In this document: positions 49,801-62,432 of the stretch, one piece after another | Layout of the letters: each line of letters opens with the position of its first letter | Numbering within the stretch: the first letter of the stretch is position 1 | Source: Dicaeum eximium | Lineage: Eukaryota > Chordata > Aves > Passeriformes > Dicaeidae | Direction: 5' to 3' | Assembly (NCBI GenBank): GCA_013396995.1 | Contig: VWZP01006003.1 | Coordinates: 1,337,213-1,401,212 of the forward strand | DNA length: 64,000 nucleotides | Program-made: the position numbers and the translations under genes | The notes under the pieces: model-generated | Told to the model about the DNA's origin: nothing | The model's input: only the letters and a program-made list of their open reading frames with translations | Databases searched by the model: none

Positions 49801-52800
49801 AAATGTCCAGTGACAATGGGGAATGTCCTTTCAGTGCTGAGAAGCTGCCAGAGCAGAGTGCAGCCTTGTCTCTCTAAGTGATACTGATGGGAACTGTGAT
49901 GATTCAGTTTTTCTTGGTTCCTGCCTTGGTATTGCACTGCCCAATTCATGGTATCCAGTTTCACATGAGCTGCCTCAGGGTATGAAAGCCAGGAGGCCAA
50001 CAAAACATGAGGAAGATCTACATCTTTCTGAAGAGGCACCTGGAAGTCCAGTGATGCAATCTAGTGCACCAGAAATGGCAGTGGGCTCCTAAGTTCAGAG
50101 AGCACAGAGCTGTTCTCCTAAGAGCTAACAAATAAGGGATGAACAGGTGCCTCAAAGCTGGCAACCAGCTCCTTTCTTATCCAACATACATCTTGTGTGG
50201 AGAATGGTGGAAGGCTTAAAAAGCATTTTTTGGAGTCCAATGTAAATCAGAAATCATCACTGGTATGCAGAGAACAAGGTTCTGAAGACCAACCAAAGAA
50301 AAGTAAGTGGAGACTTGAGAAACAAAGAAGATAGGAAAGAACCTCACTGTGTATCTCCTAGTCTCTGTCCTATTCGAAACAATTTTCTATCATGAACAAG
50401 AAAATTAATTTTAATACTGCCCTTTAAATAACACTTGAATAACAGCCCTTTGTTAATTTGCAACAGCAAATGAAATCTTATTTTGGGACTGCAAGATACA
50501 GTTAAAGTACTTGAGTGTGGTCTGAAAGTCACTCTACTATAAGCAACTTAGATAATTTATTCATGCCATTTGAATTTTTCTATGTTGAGTTCCCCTTATT
50601 TCTAAATAAGATAAACACTTTTTTTTTCATCCCAAAGGCTTATTTCAGGAGTTTACATGGACTTTGCAACTGCTTCAACATTCTCAGATGGAAGGTGCTA
50701 TATCTTGTCAAGTATCACAATGAGAACTGAGGGCCACAGCATAAACTGAAATTATAAAAGATTGCACACTTAAAAAAAAAAAGTCTATTCCTAGAATGTG
50801 GAAACAAGTTATTGTTACCCATTTTGATCAGCAGACTCCTCTTGTTGATTAAAGGTGTAGGTGTGTGTTTCCAAGTCCCAGCAGACTGTCACCAACCCCA
50901 GCTGAAGTGCTGGGAAGTTGGGTAATGAAATACTTCCCCTAGGCTACCCTAACTCTCACCTCAAATCTAAACACACAGTTAAGACATGAACTAGAAAAAT
51001 GGGCAGTGCATGAATTCCAAAGAGGAATGAGAGCATTTTCTTTGTGCATTCCTACAGTTAATATTTTAAAAAGGTTTTTTCTAAGACTTGTAGGATTTCC
51101 TTGGGAATAGAGCACCTGAAGGGTAGATTTTGTCCTTTACTGTGTATGTTCCAGGCCAGCCATATCAGTATACAAAATGGGAATGAAAGTTTAACTGAAA
51201 ATCTGTGACTTGGTCATAAGGAGTTAAATTTTCCATCTTTACCAAGCAGGCATTTCATGATGATGGTCTGCTGATTGATGTACAATTGCTTCCAAACTGA
51301 CTTGGCAGTGGGAACAGGGGGTAAAGCAACTCTGAAGAGCTGAGGGTTTTATTCCATACATCAGACTACAACTTGACAGCTCTTAAAAAGTATTCTTACC
51401 TTGAAAATACATTAAATTTTCATTAAATCATTAATCTGCTAAGAAACTTATAGAGCTTATCAGAGTCTACAGAAAATTAAATATACTTATTTATAAAATA
51501 AAAATGACCCATACACCAGGCAAGTCAAACAAAACACAAGTGATGCATGCACACTGCAGCCATGGGAGTGTCTGCACCATGAAAACGTGTAACAACAGCT
51601 GGACTAAGGCAGGTGTACTCAAAAAATATTAGACATAACTTACTACCCTACTTACACATTAATACCACATTGCTACTTTGAGAGTTAGTAAAAAGAAAAT
51701 GAAAGTAGAATAGGGATCTATTAAAAGACAGTGCATCTCCCATGTATGGGAATAAAGCTTTTATGCTATTTGTAGCACTGACATGAAAACCATATAGCTG
51801 CCCAATGCAATTTCTGTTCCTCTAAAACTATTTTCATTTAAAGCCTACAAGTTCTTTTCAGGAACAGGCAACTAAAGATGAAGTTCTTAGACTTAGTTAT
51901 ATTTAAGCTGCACTGAGACTGTATTTACCCATCAAACAGAACAAGAAATTCAGTATCTGTATAAGTACAGACAATGAGGATGTATCCATGCATGTCATGA
52001 AGTAACGTGGAGCACCTCGTCTCCCCAAAACAAGGGCACAAGACGTATAAAGAGAGCTCCTGTCAGCTGTGGTGCATCCAGGCATCACTGACACCCACTT
52101 CCCACACACAGGGAGTGCTATTCCCATGCTCCATGGTGCAAAGGAGGCAGAAGCTCCAGTAGTTGGGAGCCCTGCAGAGAAACCCCACTGGGACATCTTT
52201 CCAAGGGGCTGTGCCTGACCCCAGAGCATTGCTTCAGCCCACAGGCTTCTTCTGTTTGGGCCAAGTGCCACACTGACACCCTCTGCAGCTCAGCACCAAA
52301 CACCTTCTCCATTCTCCAACAGTTTACTTGCATTTCTGCAGAAGTGCTGGTTTCTTTTGGCTCCAAAGACCTCACCCGCAGGGTTTCATTTTTCTGTTTG
52401 ACACCTTGCTGTAGATTTTCCCTTACTGCACAAAAGAACTTGCTCCTGTGCCTCTTTCACAACTGTTTCTTTGCAGTAAATGAAAGCCTTAACAATTGCA
52501 TTTTGATTCCAAAGTTGGGTAATTTCTACTTTGTTTAATTTGTGGCCTTTGCTGAGATCTTTGGGGCTGAGAATTAGAGAGCACACTGTACCACTACACT
52601 TGGGCATAGGGGGTTTGCCAATTTATTTCTTGCCTCATTTGTCACAAAACCTATGAAAATGCAGTCCAAAGCCAGCTTCATATTTTTAAAGGCACGGAAA
52701 AAATGTATTTGTTTTTCTTCTAAATTAACATCTCCTAGCTAAATTAATCTAGTTTTTCAAACTCAAAACCAGTGCCCTCACTAACAATGAGACTCTAGTA

Positions 52801-53664
52801 AGCAAGATAAATCCAAAGATCAGCTCAGCAAAACAGAACAGATTACTTCTCCCCAATTTCAGCACTGAAGTGGCAAGAAATGCATACTCAACTTTAGGTA
52901 CAGACAAATAAAACAAAAAATGAGGATGTAGAAAGATGTATGAAAACATGCTAGAAGAGAGAAATACATGAAGAACGTACATGCACATGAAGATCTCACA
53001 TGCACAACATTTCCCATGAAACATCTGTGTCTCAAACTCTTAAGAAACCAAAAAAATCTACAAACCCAGTATCTTCAGGTTTTAATTCCTGACATCACTG
53101 AAGTTCTGTGGCCATGGGTGAACAAGTCACTTCATGTTTTGCTTTCCAGTTTACTCCACTGAGGAACAACAATGTCATTTCTCTGGTTTTATTAAAAAAA
53201 GATGACTTTGAAATGTAAAATCCTTTAGTGAAAAGAACTAAACTGAAAAGCACTATTATTTATAGTTGCATTATTAGTATTTCTGATGAAAGTCTGGCTA
53301 GACTAGGTAAAGGCTTTTTCCAAATATAAGGAGATATCCCTGGCATTCTTTATAACCTAGCAAGTCCTAACCCTTTCAGGTTACCTGCCTAATGAGGGTT
53401 TGAAAGACAGCAAAAGTTTTGCAGCTACCTTGAACCAATGAATTTACTTATTTCTGTTCCTTCCAATAAGCAAAGACATTTCCTTTGCATGGAGAATACT
53501 CAACATGAATTACCTACAAAAGCAAAGTTTCTCTTTAGAAATTGAACCTGCAAGGCAAAGATAGTATTAACAGACGTAACCGAGCCCACATCACATGAGG
53601 AACAATGTTATGAGCTCAGGCACATAATCCATTTTTATAGGACACATTTCTCATTCTTATGAGA

Positions 53665-53693
53665 GTATATAACTTATAAAGTATATAACTTAT
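53665..53693. repeat. 16-bp-period duplication of GTATATAACTTAT
   Basis: Seen: GTATATAACTTAT at 53665-53677 recurs exactly at 53681-53693, separated by AAA. A minor local duplication. Confidence 0.9.
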
Positions 53694-55195
53694 GCTGAAG
53701 AATCACAAAAACTGCAAGATAACAGTCTCCATCCTCAACTTCACCTAAAGTACCCTCAAAGCACGTTCAGCTGGATTTAAGCTATTTGTGATAGGCTGAT
53801 GTAAAAACCTTCCTAGAACCCCTCTTCACTTCATTGAGATCAGTTTGAATTCTCACCTTGTTCCCCAAATCACATGAACACCCATCAGGGCATTTTGGCA
53901 ATACACATCCTTTGGCTTTGACTTGTCAGCCACTTCATTATGGACATCACGTAATAGCAGTTTCAATTTCAACAGTAAACTACTTTTTATTCTTTTCCAG
54001 CTACCTACTCATTCACTTCATAGTGGTTTAATAAGGAATACAATCCCTACTTCTTGAACAGACAGTTCTGCAAGATGATGACACAAATCCTCCTGAGATC
54101 AAAACTGCTACATTACCAAAACTATGACTTGGGGACACCTGGTTGATTTCTCATGATTTAGTTTCAACAAGTATCTCTGCTATTCAACACTTCCATATTT
54201 TCTAAACATTTATATATATCTTTGACCATTTAATCCAACCATTTTCTGATTAAATCCCCCACTGCTCAAAGCAACTTGCAGTTGTCATCTTTTCACAACA
54301 GTCTCAGTGGACTAAAATCTTTATTCATGAAATTAAACTAAATTATCAAACTAGTTGATTGTATAGTAAATACAAACTATATAATCTAGTGTAACCTCAT
54401 ATGCAAAGCTTGATTCCTAGATTACATAGTGGAAATAAACTAATGTGATCCTGTAGTTTTCAATTCAACATGAATTTTAAAGCTGTAGAATGCCAGCAGA
54501 CTGAAAAAGAGCTATAGGTCTAGAGAAAGCTACAGCCATATCTATTTAGTGCTTCGGGCAGCCTGAAAAAGGGGTTTAGGCAACACCAAATATAACATTG
54601 TGCCACATGATTTTTCAGAATTCTCTGTGTTCCTATGTGCACTAGCTCCTAGTACAAGACAGTTCTCTTTATCCTGCAATCTGCAGAAAACTATTATAAA
54701 ACTACTGAACTGGGGAGAACTGACTTAATAGCAGTGACAGCATCATACCTCAAAGAAAGACACTTTCATAGTGCTTAGTGTCATCTTTTAGGATTTCTAC
54801 ATGAGGAGTTCTGGTCAATTTTCATGGTTATGACTGCAGTTATATCAAATCACTTTCATTGCATACAAGATATCACCAGACAAACCCAAACCAGCAATTC
54901 CCAAATCCTATTGATATGGAGCTTTCTCAGAAATTCCACAGACCTGCAGATGATGCTTCTTATTTTGCCTAAAAGAAATCAAAAGTACTGTTTGGGAAGG
55001 GAGAAAATAAAACAGACATCATGGATATTCCCATACAGTATAAAGACAAAGACTGTATGTACTGCCAACAACTTGACTGAGTTCTCCAATTTTTCTTACT
55101 CAGTTCCCACTTCTTGTCCTCTAGGATTGCAGGGAAGCAATTACTTGCTTCAGAGGTTATTTCTGCCACTAAAACAAACTGACCTCACTTTAAGG

Positions 55196-55208
55196 AAAAA
55201 AAAAAAAA
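55196..55208. repeat. 13-bp poly-A tract
   Basis: Seen: 13 consecutive A preceded by TAAGG and followed by GAATTTC. No LINE or processed-gene copy is recognised immediately upstream. Confidence 0.9.
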
Positions 55209-58200
55209 GAATTTCTGTTTTACTCCAGAAAACAGCCTGGAGTTAGACTTTGCCTTACTGACACCCCACAAAGCTCCACTGTTATTTTAAACCAAGTACA
55301 AGAGTGACTTACACATGCACAGTGACCATGTGAGCACATCCACCCTTTGAGAGTTCTCTCCTTGTATTTTGAACTATGCTGACGATGTCTGGATGGGATT
55401 TACAATTGCTCAAACCTACTGTTGTTCACACTACACTGTATCTACAATATATGCAAGGAGATACCATAATATTTTCACTTGGAACTTCTATTAACCTGCA
55501 ACTTGACTGTATTTAATGAAATATGTAGTGCTCACAGAGTTGATTTATATGCATTACTGTTTACAGTTCATGTTTTCAAAAGAGGAAAAAGCACCCTAAG
55601 GAACTCATGGTTCTTTTGACTTTAACAGAAAGTAAAAAGTGCCTGATTTAGTTTAGCTCAGTAACACCCCTGGAAGCCCCAGAATCTTATACTGGATTAG
55701 GGATGGAGACAGGAATCACTGATGCAGCTGAAACAGCCAGCATAGGAAATCTACTTTTGCTATCAACCCTGAGCCAAAGCACTTCTGCATATTTTAAAAC
55801 AAAAATCACAGTCCTATTTATGCTTCTTCTGTATAGAATTATACACAAACAATGTCTTTGCATGCAGAAAACTTGGAAATGTACTTTTGTTAAGTGTTGT
55901 TCTAGGACTAACTAGTGAGGTGGAGGATTCGTGCTTCCAAAGGAAAATTGCAGATTCCCTTGAACAGATAAACTTTTACTTGTGGCAGAACTTGAGTGGA
56001 TTTAATTATACAAAATAAAGGCATACAGAATTAGTTAGCAGAAGGCAGTATGTTGGTGCCCTTAGAGCTATCTTACAAGCAAACTACTCTATATATTAGT
56101 CTACATAAAACCATGACTCTCCCTATTCCTCTACCAATTGAACGCTTGGTTATGTAGAAAAAAAACCCATAATTATTTTTCTCTTAGATAACATGATCTG
56201 CATACAGTTTATGATAAAACCAAACTTTTACCAAAGCAATGCCCTCTGGGCAGTAAAGAACATGACATTTTCTTGTGCTGCACCTGCTCCCCAAGATGGT
56301 TTGCAATCATGACGAGCAAAACTGAGAAAAGACAAGAAGGGTATTCATTCTCTAGAGTCAGGATTGTGAAAGCCTAAAAAAATCATATATTTTAGTACTC
56401 TGTGTATATATATGCCAAGAGCTCTATTGATGAGATCTTTTAGAGCAATATCTGTAAGAATGTTGCAATATCTTAATAGAAAATGAAAGCATGACAAAAC
56501 CTCTACATTTTTAACACTGAGGCTGTATGCTAAATTTTTCACATTCTCACTTGAAAGAGGTTTAATTTTCTTTCACCACCTCGAAACTATGATACTGAAG
56601 GGATCACTTACACTAAACCTAGTCCCCCAAAAAATATATCCAGAAAAATAACCTCCCATGGAAAGGCATGGGAGCAAGAGCATAGTGTAGCTAAATTCTC
56701 CAGAAGTTAATGACTGGACCTCTTTTCCCAACTCCTTCCTACAACATCAATAGTCTTAGAAATTACTGAGTGGAACAAAATGCTTTAACACCACCTGGTG
56801 TAGTTTTCGGCAGTTGGTTTTGCTTCCAGGCCTGTCATGGCTCATTAAGATAGTACAGTACTTTCTGTCTGCAAGATTGTTCTCAGGGACCATAGAATCC
56901 AAGATAAAATGAGATACAGAAGGCTTTATCACAAAACAGAACAGGACTGTGACATATCATGCCAAGGTTTTGGTATCTCAAAAGTTACAGAAGGAAAAGA
57001 TTTTCAAGGCAGGTGAAGAGTAACAACAAACCAGTTAGAAAAGGTAAATATAACTGCCCAATACTTAAAGAAACAAATCAGACCACAACAATCTAATTCT
57101 GTGTGTACTCATATGGAGAGTTTTGTCTATATAGGCTTTGCTAAAGGTTCATGTCTTTGCTTTGCAGTTTTATCACTCCATGACACTTCAAGATTCACTC
57201 ATGTGAAACATTTGATTGACCAGTTTAGTACTGCTGGCCAAAAATGGGCTAAACTCTTCTTCCTTCCATGGTTCAGGCCAGCTAGCCTGAGTTGCACTGG
57301 AAACAGTGGGGCAGGCTGTCTCTAGTGCTGCCAGAGCTCAGAGTGCTCAGAAGGCTCATGGACAACGCAGGGGAACAGGAACCATAACAAGACTCATTCC
57401 TTAATTGCCAAGAGAAAAAAAAATGTGAAGGAGATTATGTTTTCTCTCAAGTTTTCAGCTGAATTAAAAAATAATAGCAAAAGACACCAAATTTGCAGGT
57501 AACCAAGATCTTTCAAAAAACTTGAGCCTCAAAAGACACACAATATATCTGCATGCTGTATTTCAGCTTTCCTAGTGGATTCTGTACCATTCACTTGGAG
57601 ATTAACAGCAGTTGCAAGGTCAGTCTATTTCAAATTATTTAAATATGAGGTCTGTATGGTTTAGCAATTAGAAATAGATTATTTTTCATATTTCAGACTA
57701 TTTCAACTGAAGTAGTTTCAACTTAATGGGGGCGACAATATAGAATTAAAATAAACATACATGATTAAATATTTTATGCCTGAAAAGGACAAAGCAAAAT
57801 TGAAAAGGACAAAACAGTGGTAACAGGACACTAGCACGTTAATTTTCACTGTGTGCCCTGAAAAAGACTATAAAAAGAAAATTCCAAAGCTAATAGAAGG
57901 AAAAAGGGACTGACACGGATGCACTTGTTCAGCTTTGCCCCAGACAGTAAATCCTACAGACACAGAGTGCCCCCTGTGGGACTTCAGCTTATTTAAGTGC
58001 ACAAGAGGTAATCACAGGAGAAGTTTAGGTACCACTGCTGCCATCACCTGATAGTCAGACACACAGGTGACCCCCAGAGCCTGTGAGCCCAGTTCAGTGC
58101 GACAAAGAGCCCATGCTGGGCTTAGGAAGTCACACCTTGCTGATGTGATGGCAATGTGCTGCTGCTTTGTGGCACTGACAAGAAACACAAAGGGGTTTCA

Positions 58201-61200
58201 AACTAGGGAGGCAGCTGCTCATCTGCTCTGGAGGACTGGTGTTATTCCATATGCATAAACCATAACTTCTATAAAGACCAGGAAATTCCTTAATTTCCAA
58301 GAAGACAGCTGCAGATGAGCCAACAAGCTATTGTTGGATGGACATTGCTACTTCATTTTTTTTTAGTTCTGTTCACCATGGGTGTGCAGAAGCTGAAGTT
58401 TTTTTGTTTGGTTAAACTGTTTGCAGGGCTTGAAACTACTCCATACCTCATTTTGAATCAACTGATTTTACTTTTCTGGCAAATAAACTGTGTCAATCAA
58501 TTTCTTTTGGATTACTTTCAACTTCAGCTTCATACTCATACCTCCAGAAAATGCTGCTTTACTGCTGGGAAGAGGAACTTTTCACAAGATAAACAACCTC
58601 AGCTTCCACTGACTTAATTTTAGTTGTGAGTGTTCATGTGCATGCCTTTGTATTTTTCTTATCTGAGAGCCAGACAATGAAGATGTGGACTTCTCCATCT
58701 ACCAAATATTTTAAAGTCATATCATGCAGGAAAACTGTAGCAGAGATATGGGTGAACAGGCTTCCTGCATAGCCCTGCCTAGGCTGGCATCTCATTTTTG
58801 TGAGTAACCCTCCATAGCTCTCAGCAGCCCTTCGAGCTCTGAGATGAAGAAAGGAAGGCACACAATAAACAGCCTCATCAGGCAACACAGGCCTGGCTCA
58901 TTTCTGGTCACCACCTCCACTCTGTATCAAAGAAACACTATCTGTGGGATCAATTCATGACATTAAAAACTACTGTGATAAATACTCAAAAGACTACTCC
59001 ATATACAGTCAGACAAGAAATCAGAAGATGCCTTCTGACAGCTTGATTTTGAAACACAAGTTATTTTCTGTGATAACAATGAATTAATCTGCAATATCCT
59101 TGATTATTCTTCAAGGAACAAGAGGATAGTAAATTATTCTCAGACAAGTAATAATCCTTCTGTTGTGAGCCAGCAGGATGAAAGACCCAACTTTGAAGGG
59201 CCAACAACCTTATGTAAGTCTGCATACCTTGAATTATAGGGCTAGCAGCAATTGCCATTAGCAGAAGAAGGCATAATTCAGGAAAGGGCTATTGGATAGT
59301 TTTCCAGGTCTGAAAGAACAGCTTGAGAAATGCCCCAACTGGGACTTTTCAACCCTGGAGCACATGACTAGGAAGACTCTTCTGGTCCTTCTGACCATAA
59401 CAAAAGGCCTGTATGGTAAAAAAAAAATCCATGTAGACACAGAGTCTGCTCCCCTTCCCTGTAAGTGCAGTGTCCGCTGCTACAGATTTGGCAATTGCAT
59501 GAGCTCAGCCTCAGATCAGACTGTTTGTGCTTGGTTATTTTCACACACTGCCAAAATTTGCTGACAACACCATGACAAAAAAAAGGAAAGTAAAACTGGT
59601 GAATTTCAACAGTTTATAACTCAGCTCAGCCTAAGCAGGTTTTTATGGGACAAAGAACAGAGATTTCTCTGTAGACAGCACTTTATTCCTGTCTAATTTA
59701 AAAGATTTGCTGTGAATGATGGAAACATTAGACATCTTAAAGAAACCATAACAAAACAAAAATCCTAGCAGTTCACTAGTATTTCTCTACAGTAGATCAG
59801 GTTTGGTGATATAAATAGACCATTATCTGCCTCTCATAATTATTCGCAATGAAGTTTTTTTAAAGAAAATGAAAATATTAGACTTAAAAGGAAGAGGGCT
59901 TCAAAATACAGAGTATTTCTTCAAGGAGTGAAATTTCTTGCTTGGAATAATTCACACTTGAGCTATTCTAGTGCCACACTATTCCCTAAGGAGTGTGAAA
60001 TTATCTTCTCAGGGTTACAGGATCAGTAGTAAAGACAAGTTCTACTCTAAGAAACAGTATTTTAAACATGTATTTTTGCTAGCATTATATCTAACAACTT
60101 CCTATGAAAATCCAGAGGTAAGTTTCTGGAGTCCCCCTGTTGCTTTAACACTTTCTTTCACTCCATATCTAGCATCTCCTAAAGCAGCATTTCCTAAGCT
60201 ATTTCTCTTGTCTGCTCCCCAGCCCCATTAGCTGACTGCAGGGTCTACGTTGTTAAATCTACACCTCTAACAAATCTCAAAGTTAATCAGTGCTGGTTTT
60301 GAGCACCTCAAACTTTTCCCACTGAAGCATGCCCTAAAACAGAGGAAACAATATTGCTTCACCATCCCTTTGAACATCATCTGTACAAAAGTTATTTTTC
60401 CTCCATAAGAACTCCAAAAGCAGCTAATTGCTTCACAAAACTGACCACTCATTCAATTATTATTTTTCAGTTGAAATAGTAGTAAATACTTTAACAACAT
60501 GAGAAACTTTTTGCAAAACTAGAAAACAAATGAGTGCATTTCATAAAAGACATAGGCTGGGAAAGCAGGACAACAAATAATATACTGGAGTTTCTGTATA
60601 TAAAATAGGATATTTAATTGACTGGGAGTCCTCAGTAGAGACTTGTTTGCAACAGAGCCTCATGGTGAGAGGGAGTTTTTGAAGTTTGGATGCCTTTGGC
60701 AGCTTTATAGAACTTTAAGACAGACCAGCTATGACTAAAACATGCTCAGCTAGTTAACTATACAAATGTAATGCTTTTTCCATCTTTCTCTCCATGTGCT
60801 GACAGCATTACCATTCTCTCCAGGGTTGTTCTTCCTTCTGAGGTACAATGGATCTACCAGTTCATGCATACCACCCTGATACCACATTTCAGTACATAAA
60901 CTTTCCAACAATAACTTACACAGGTAAGAAAGGTCATCATTTAGAAGTGAGTGGTTACATTAAAGGATCTACACAATTCCAAATAGATTTCAGGATATAC
61001 AGTACACTGCGTGTAGATTTTAATGAGAAGGTTTGGCAGAGCAGTTTGGCAGAAGAAAGTACTGTCAAGTGGTTGGATATGGGATACATCTCCAGTTGCT
61101 TTGGATTCCCACATCACCTAAAGAGCTATTCTTCCCATCCCCCCTTACAGCAACTCTCAAGGCAGTCAAATTTATAGCTCAATAAATTTTTTTATTAAAA

Positions 61201-61395
61201 ATAAAAAGTGTGGCTTTTAAGTACTGCAGTCTTCCAACATCCTTATGCCAGGTCCAGATCAAACTGCTGTAGCTGAATATGAAGCTTGGGAGGCTTGGCC
61301 TACTTTATACAGCAGTTCTAAGTTAAAGTTTCAAGATCTAAGCCATCCTCTTTCCATTTTGTAACAGCTGTTTTTCTATCCTTTCATTAAAATTT

Positions 61396-61452
61396 AAAAA
61401 AAAAAAAAAGAAAGGAAAGAGACCAGTGTAGAGCAGTTAAATAAATAAATAA
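61396..61452. repeat. Poly-A run and AAAT microsatellite
   Basis: Seen: 14 consecutive A at 61396-61409, then an A/G-rich stretch (GAAAGGAAAGAG), and AAAT units at about 61438-61452. No upstream retroposon body is recognisable. Confidence 0.85.
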
Positions 61453-62271
61453 TGGCTCACAAAACCACAGTGGAGGAACCACTGCTAGTCTTGCCAATAA
61501 AAATGTTCCTTCTCTTCAGGGCTGGCTAAACAACTCAAAGTGCTTCTAATGAACTCCTGGCAGCTCTATCCATCATTGCACTAAATGGATTCACGTCTCC
61601 CTAAACTAAGGATAACTATTTATCTGTAATGCAGAGTCCGAAATTAGGAAGTACTTACGCCTGGGAAGTCCTATCCCTCTCTTCTCCCCACCTCCTCAAA
61701 GCTTGGTTTTATCCAGGCTTTTTTGTGTAAGGATGTATAGAAAAGTTTGACTAATAGAGAACTTCAAACTGCTCCACTGCTAATGAATCATCTGAATGAG
61801 TTTGAAAAATACTTGACCAGACCAGACATCTGCAGTCTGATTTTTTAACATTACAAACACCTGACATTATGTTTATCTTTTCCCTCTTTTTTTTCTGTCA
61901 TTTGCTACACTGCCTTGCACCTTACCTTGAAGTAGTTATAAACTGCTCAAAGCAAGATGGCACATTCATTAGACATAGAACAATTGAGTACCAATAGTTG
62001 CTTAGGATCTTTGAAGATGCTATTGTGCAAATAAAAGAAGTCTACTGTGAACAATCAAAAGGAAGAAATGTTTTTGAGCTCCAGAGGAAGTGTGAAAGCG
62101 ATGTCAGTAATCCCTGGTCAGAAGTCACCTCTGAAGGCTCGACTGATTACAGATAGCTGCTATCTGCAGAGACATATCCATGCAGGGGCTTTCTTTAGAA
62201 AAACAAGGATCAGAAATGAATGCAGAGACATAAATAAAACAAGCTTACAAATAATAAAAGAAGACACTTAC

Positions 62272-62432
62272 TTCATTTCCAGGACCTCCTCCAAATGTTT
62301 CCTTCTTTCAGCTCGTAGGTTGGTCAAATGGGTTTCCTTCTCAGCCAAAGACTGTTGTGTAGAGGACAATTTTGCTTTCATTGACTCCAGCTCCTGTTTG
62401 ACCTTCTCCATAGCCATCATCAGCTCTTCTAC
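62272..62432 (-). CDS. ERC1: ERC1 (ELKS) internal coding exon, upstream of the pair
   Basis: This is an internal exon of the coiled-coil scaffold ERC1 (ELKS/RAB6IP2/CAST2). Seen: read on the minus strand, 161 nt gives 53 codons plus two bases with no stop, including SLAEKETHLTNLRAERRKH and ending LEEVLEM plus AA. It is bounded by an AG acceptor (TGTTTTAG at the upper end) and a strong GTAAGTG donor (62265-62271), starting in phase 0 and ending after codon base 2. The translation is charged and heptad-like with no glycine or proline, so it is coiled coil throughout. Known: ERC proteins scaffold presynaptic active zones (partners RIM, liprin-alpha, bassoon) and cortical secretion platforms with LL5beta. 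From memory, the sequence matches ERC1 rather than its paralogue ERC2, which differs at several positions here. By recall it lies around residue 850-900 of about 1,100. Identity is near certain; numbering is approximate. Confidence 0.96.

Larger units (their letters stand above)
19347..62271 (-). other. ERC1: Complete ERC1 intron, 42,925 bp, phase 2
   Basis: The two ERC1 exons are adjacent in the known protein (LEM-K-QEALL), so everything between them is one intron on the minus strand. Its donor is GTAAGTG at 62265-62271 and its acceptor is TTTTTTCAG, with AG at 19347-19348. It carries two CR1 fragments, a probable LTR, several hairpins and simple repeats, listed separately. I see no further exon with splice sites and a recognisable protein. 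An unrecognised alternative exon or a nested non-coding RNA cannot be excluded by eye. Confidence 0.93.
49801..62271. other. Intron stretch next to the upstream ERC1 exon
   Basis: AT-rich intron with poly-A tracts (55196, 61396) and short local duplications. A 140-codon plus-strand frame at 54824-55246 has no recognisable domain and ends through a poly-A tract encoding lysines, so I treat it as chance. No RNA gene or transposon is recognisable. Confidence 0.7.

Noticed and set aside
54824..55246. 140-codon plus-strand open frame
   Set aside because: No recognisable similarity, and its end runs through a poly-A tract giving lysines. Treated as chance.
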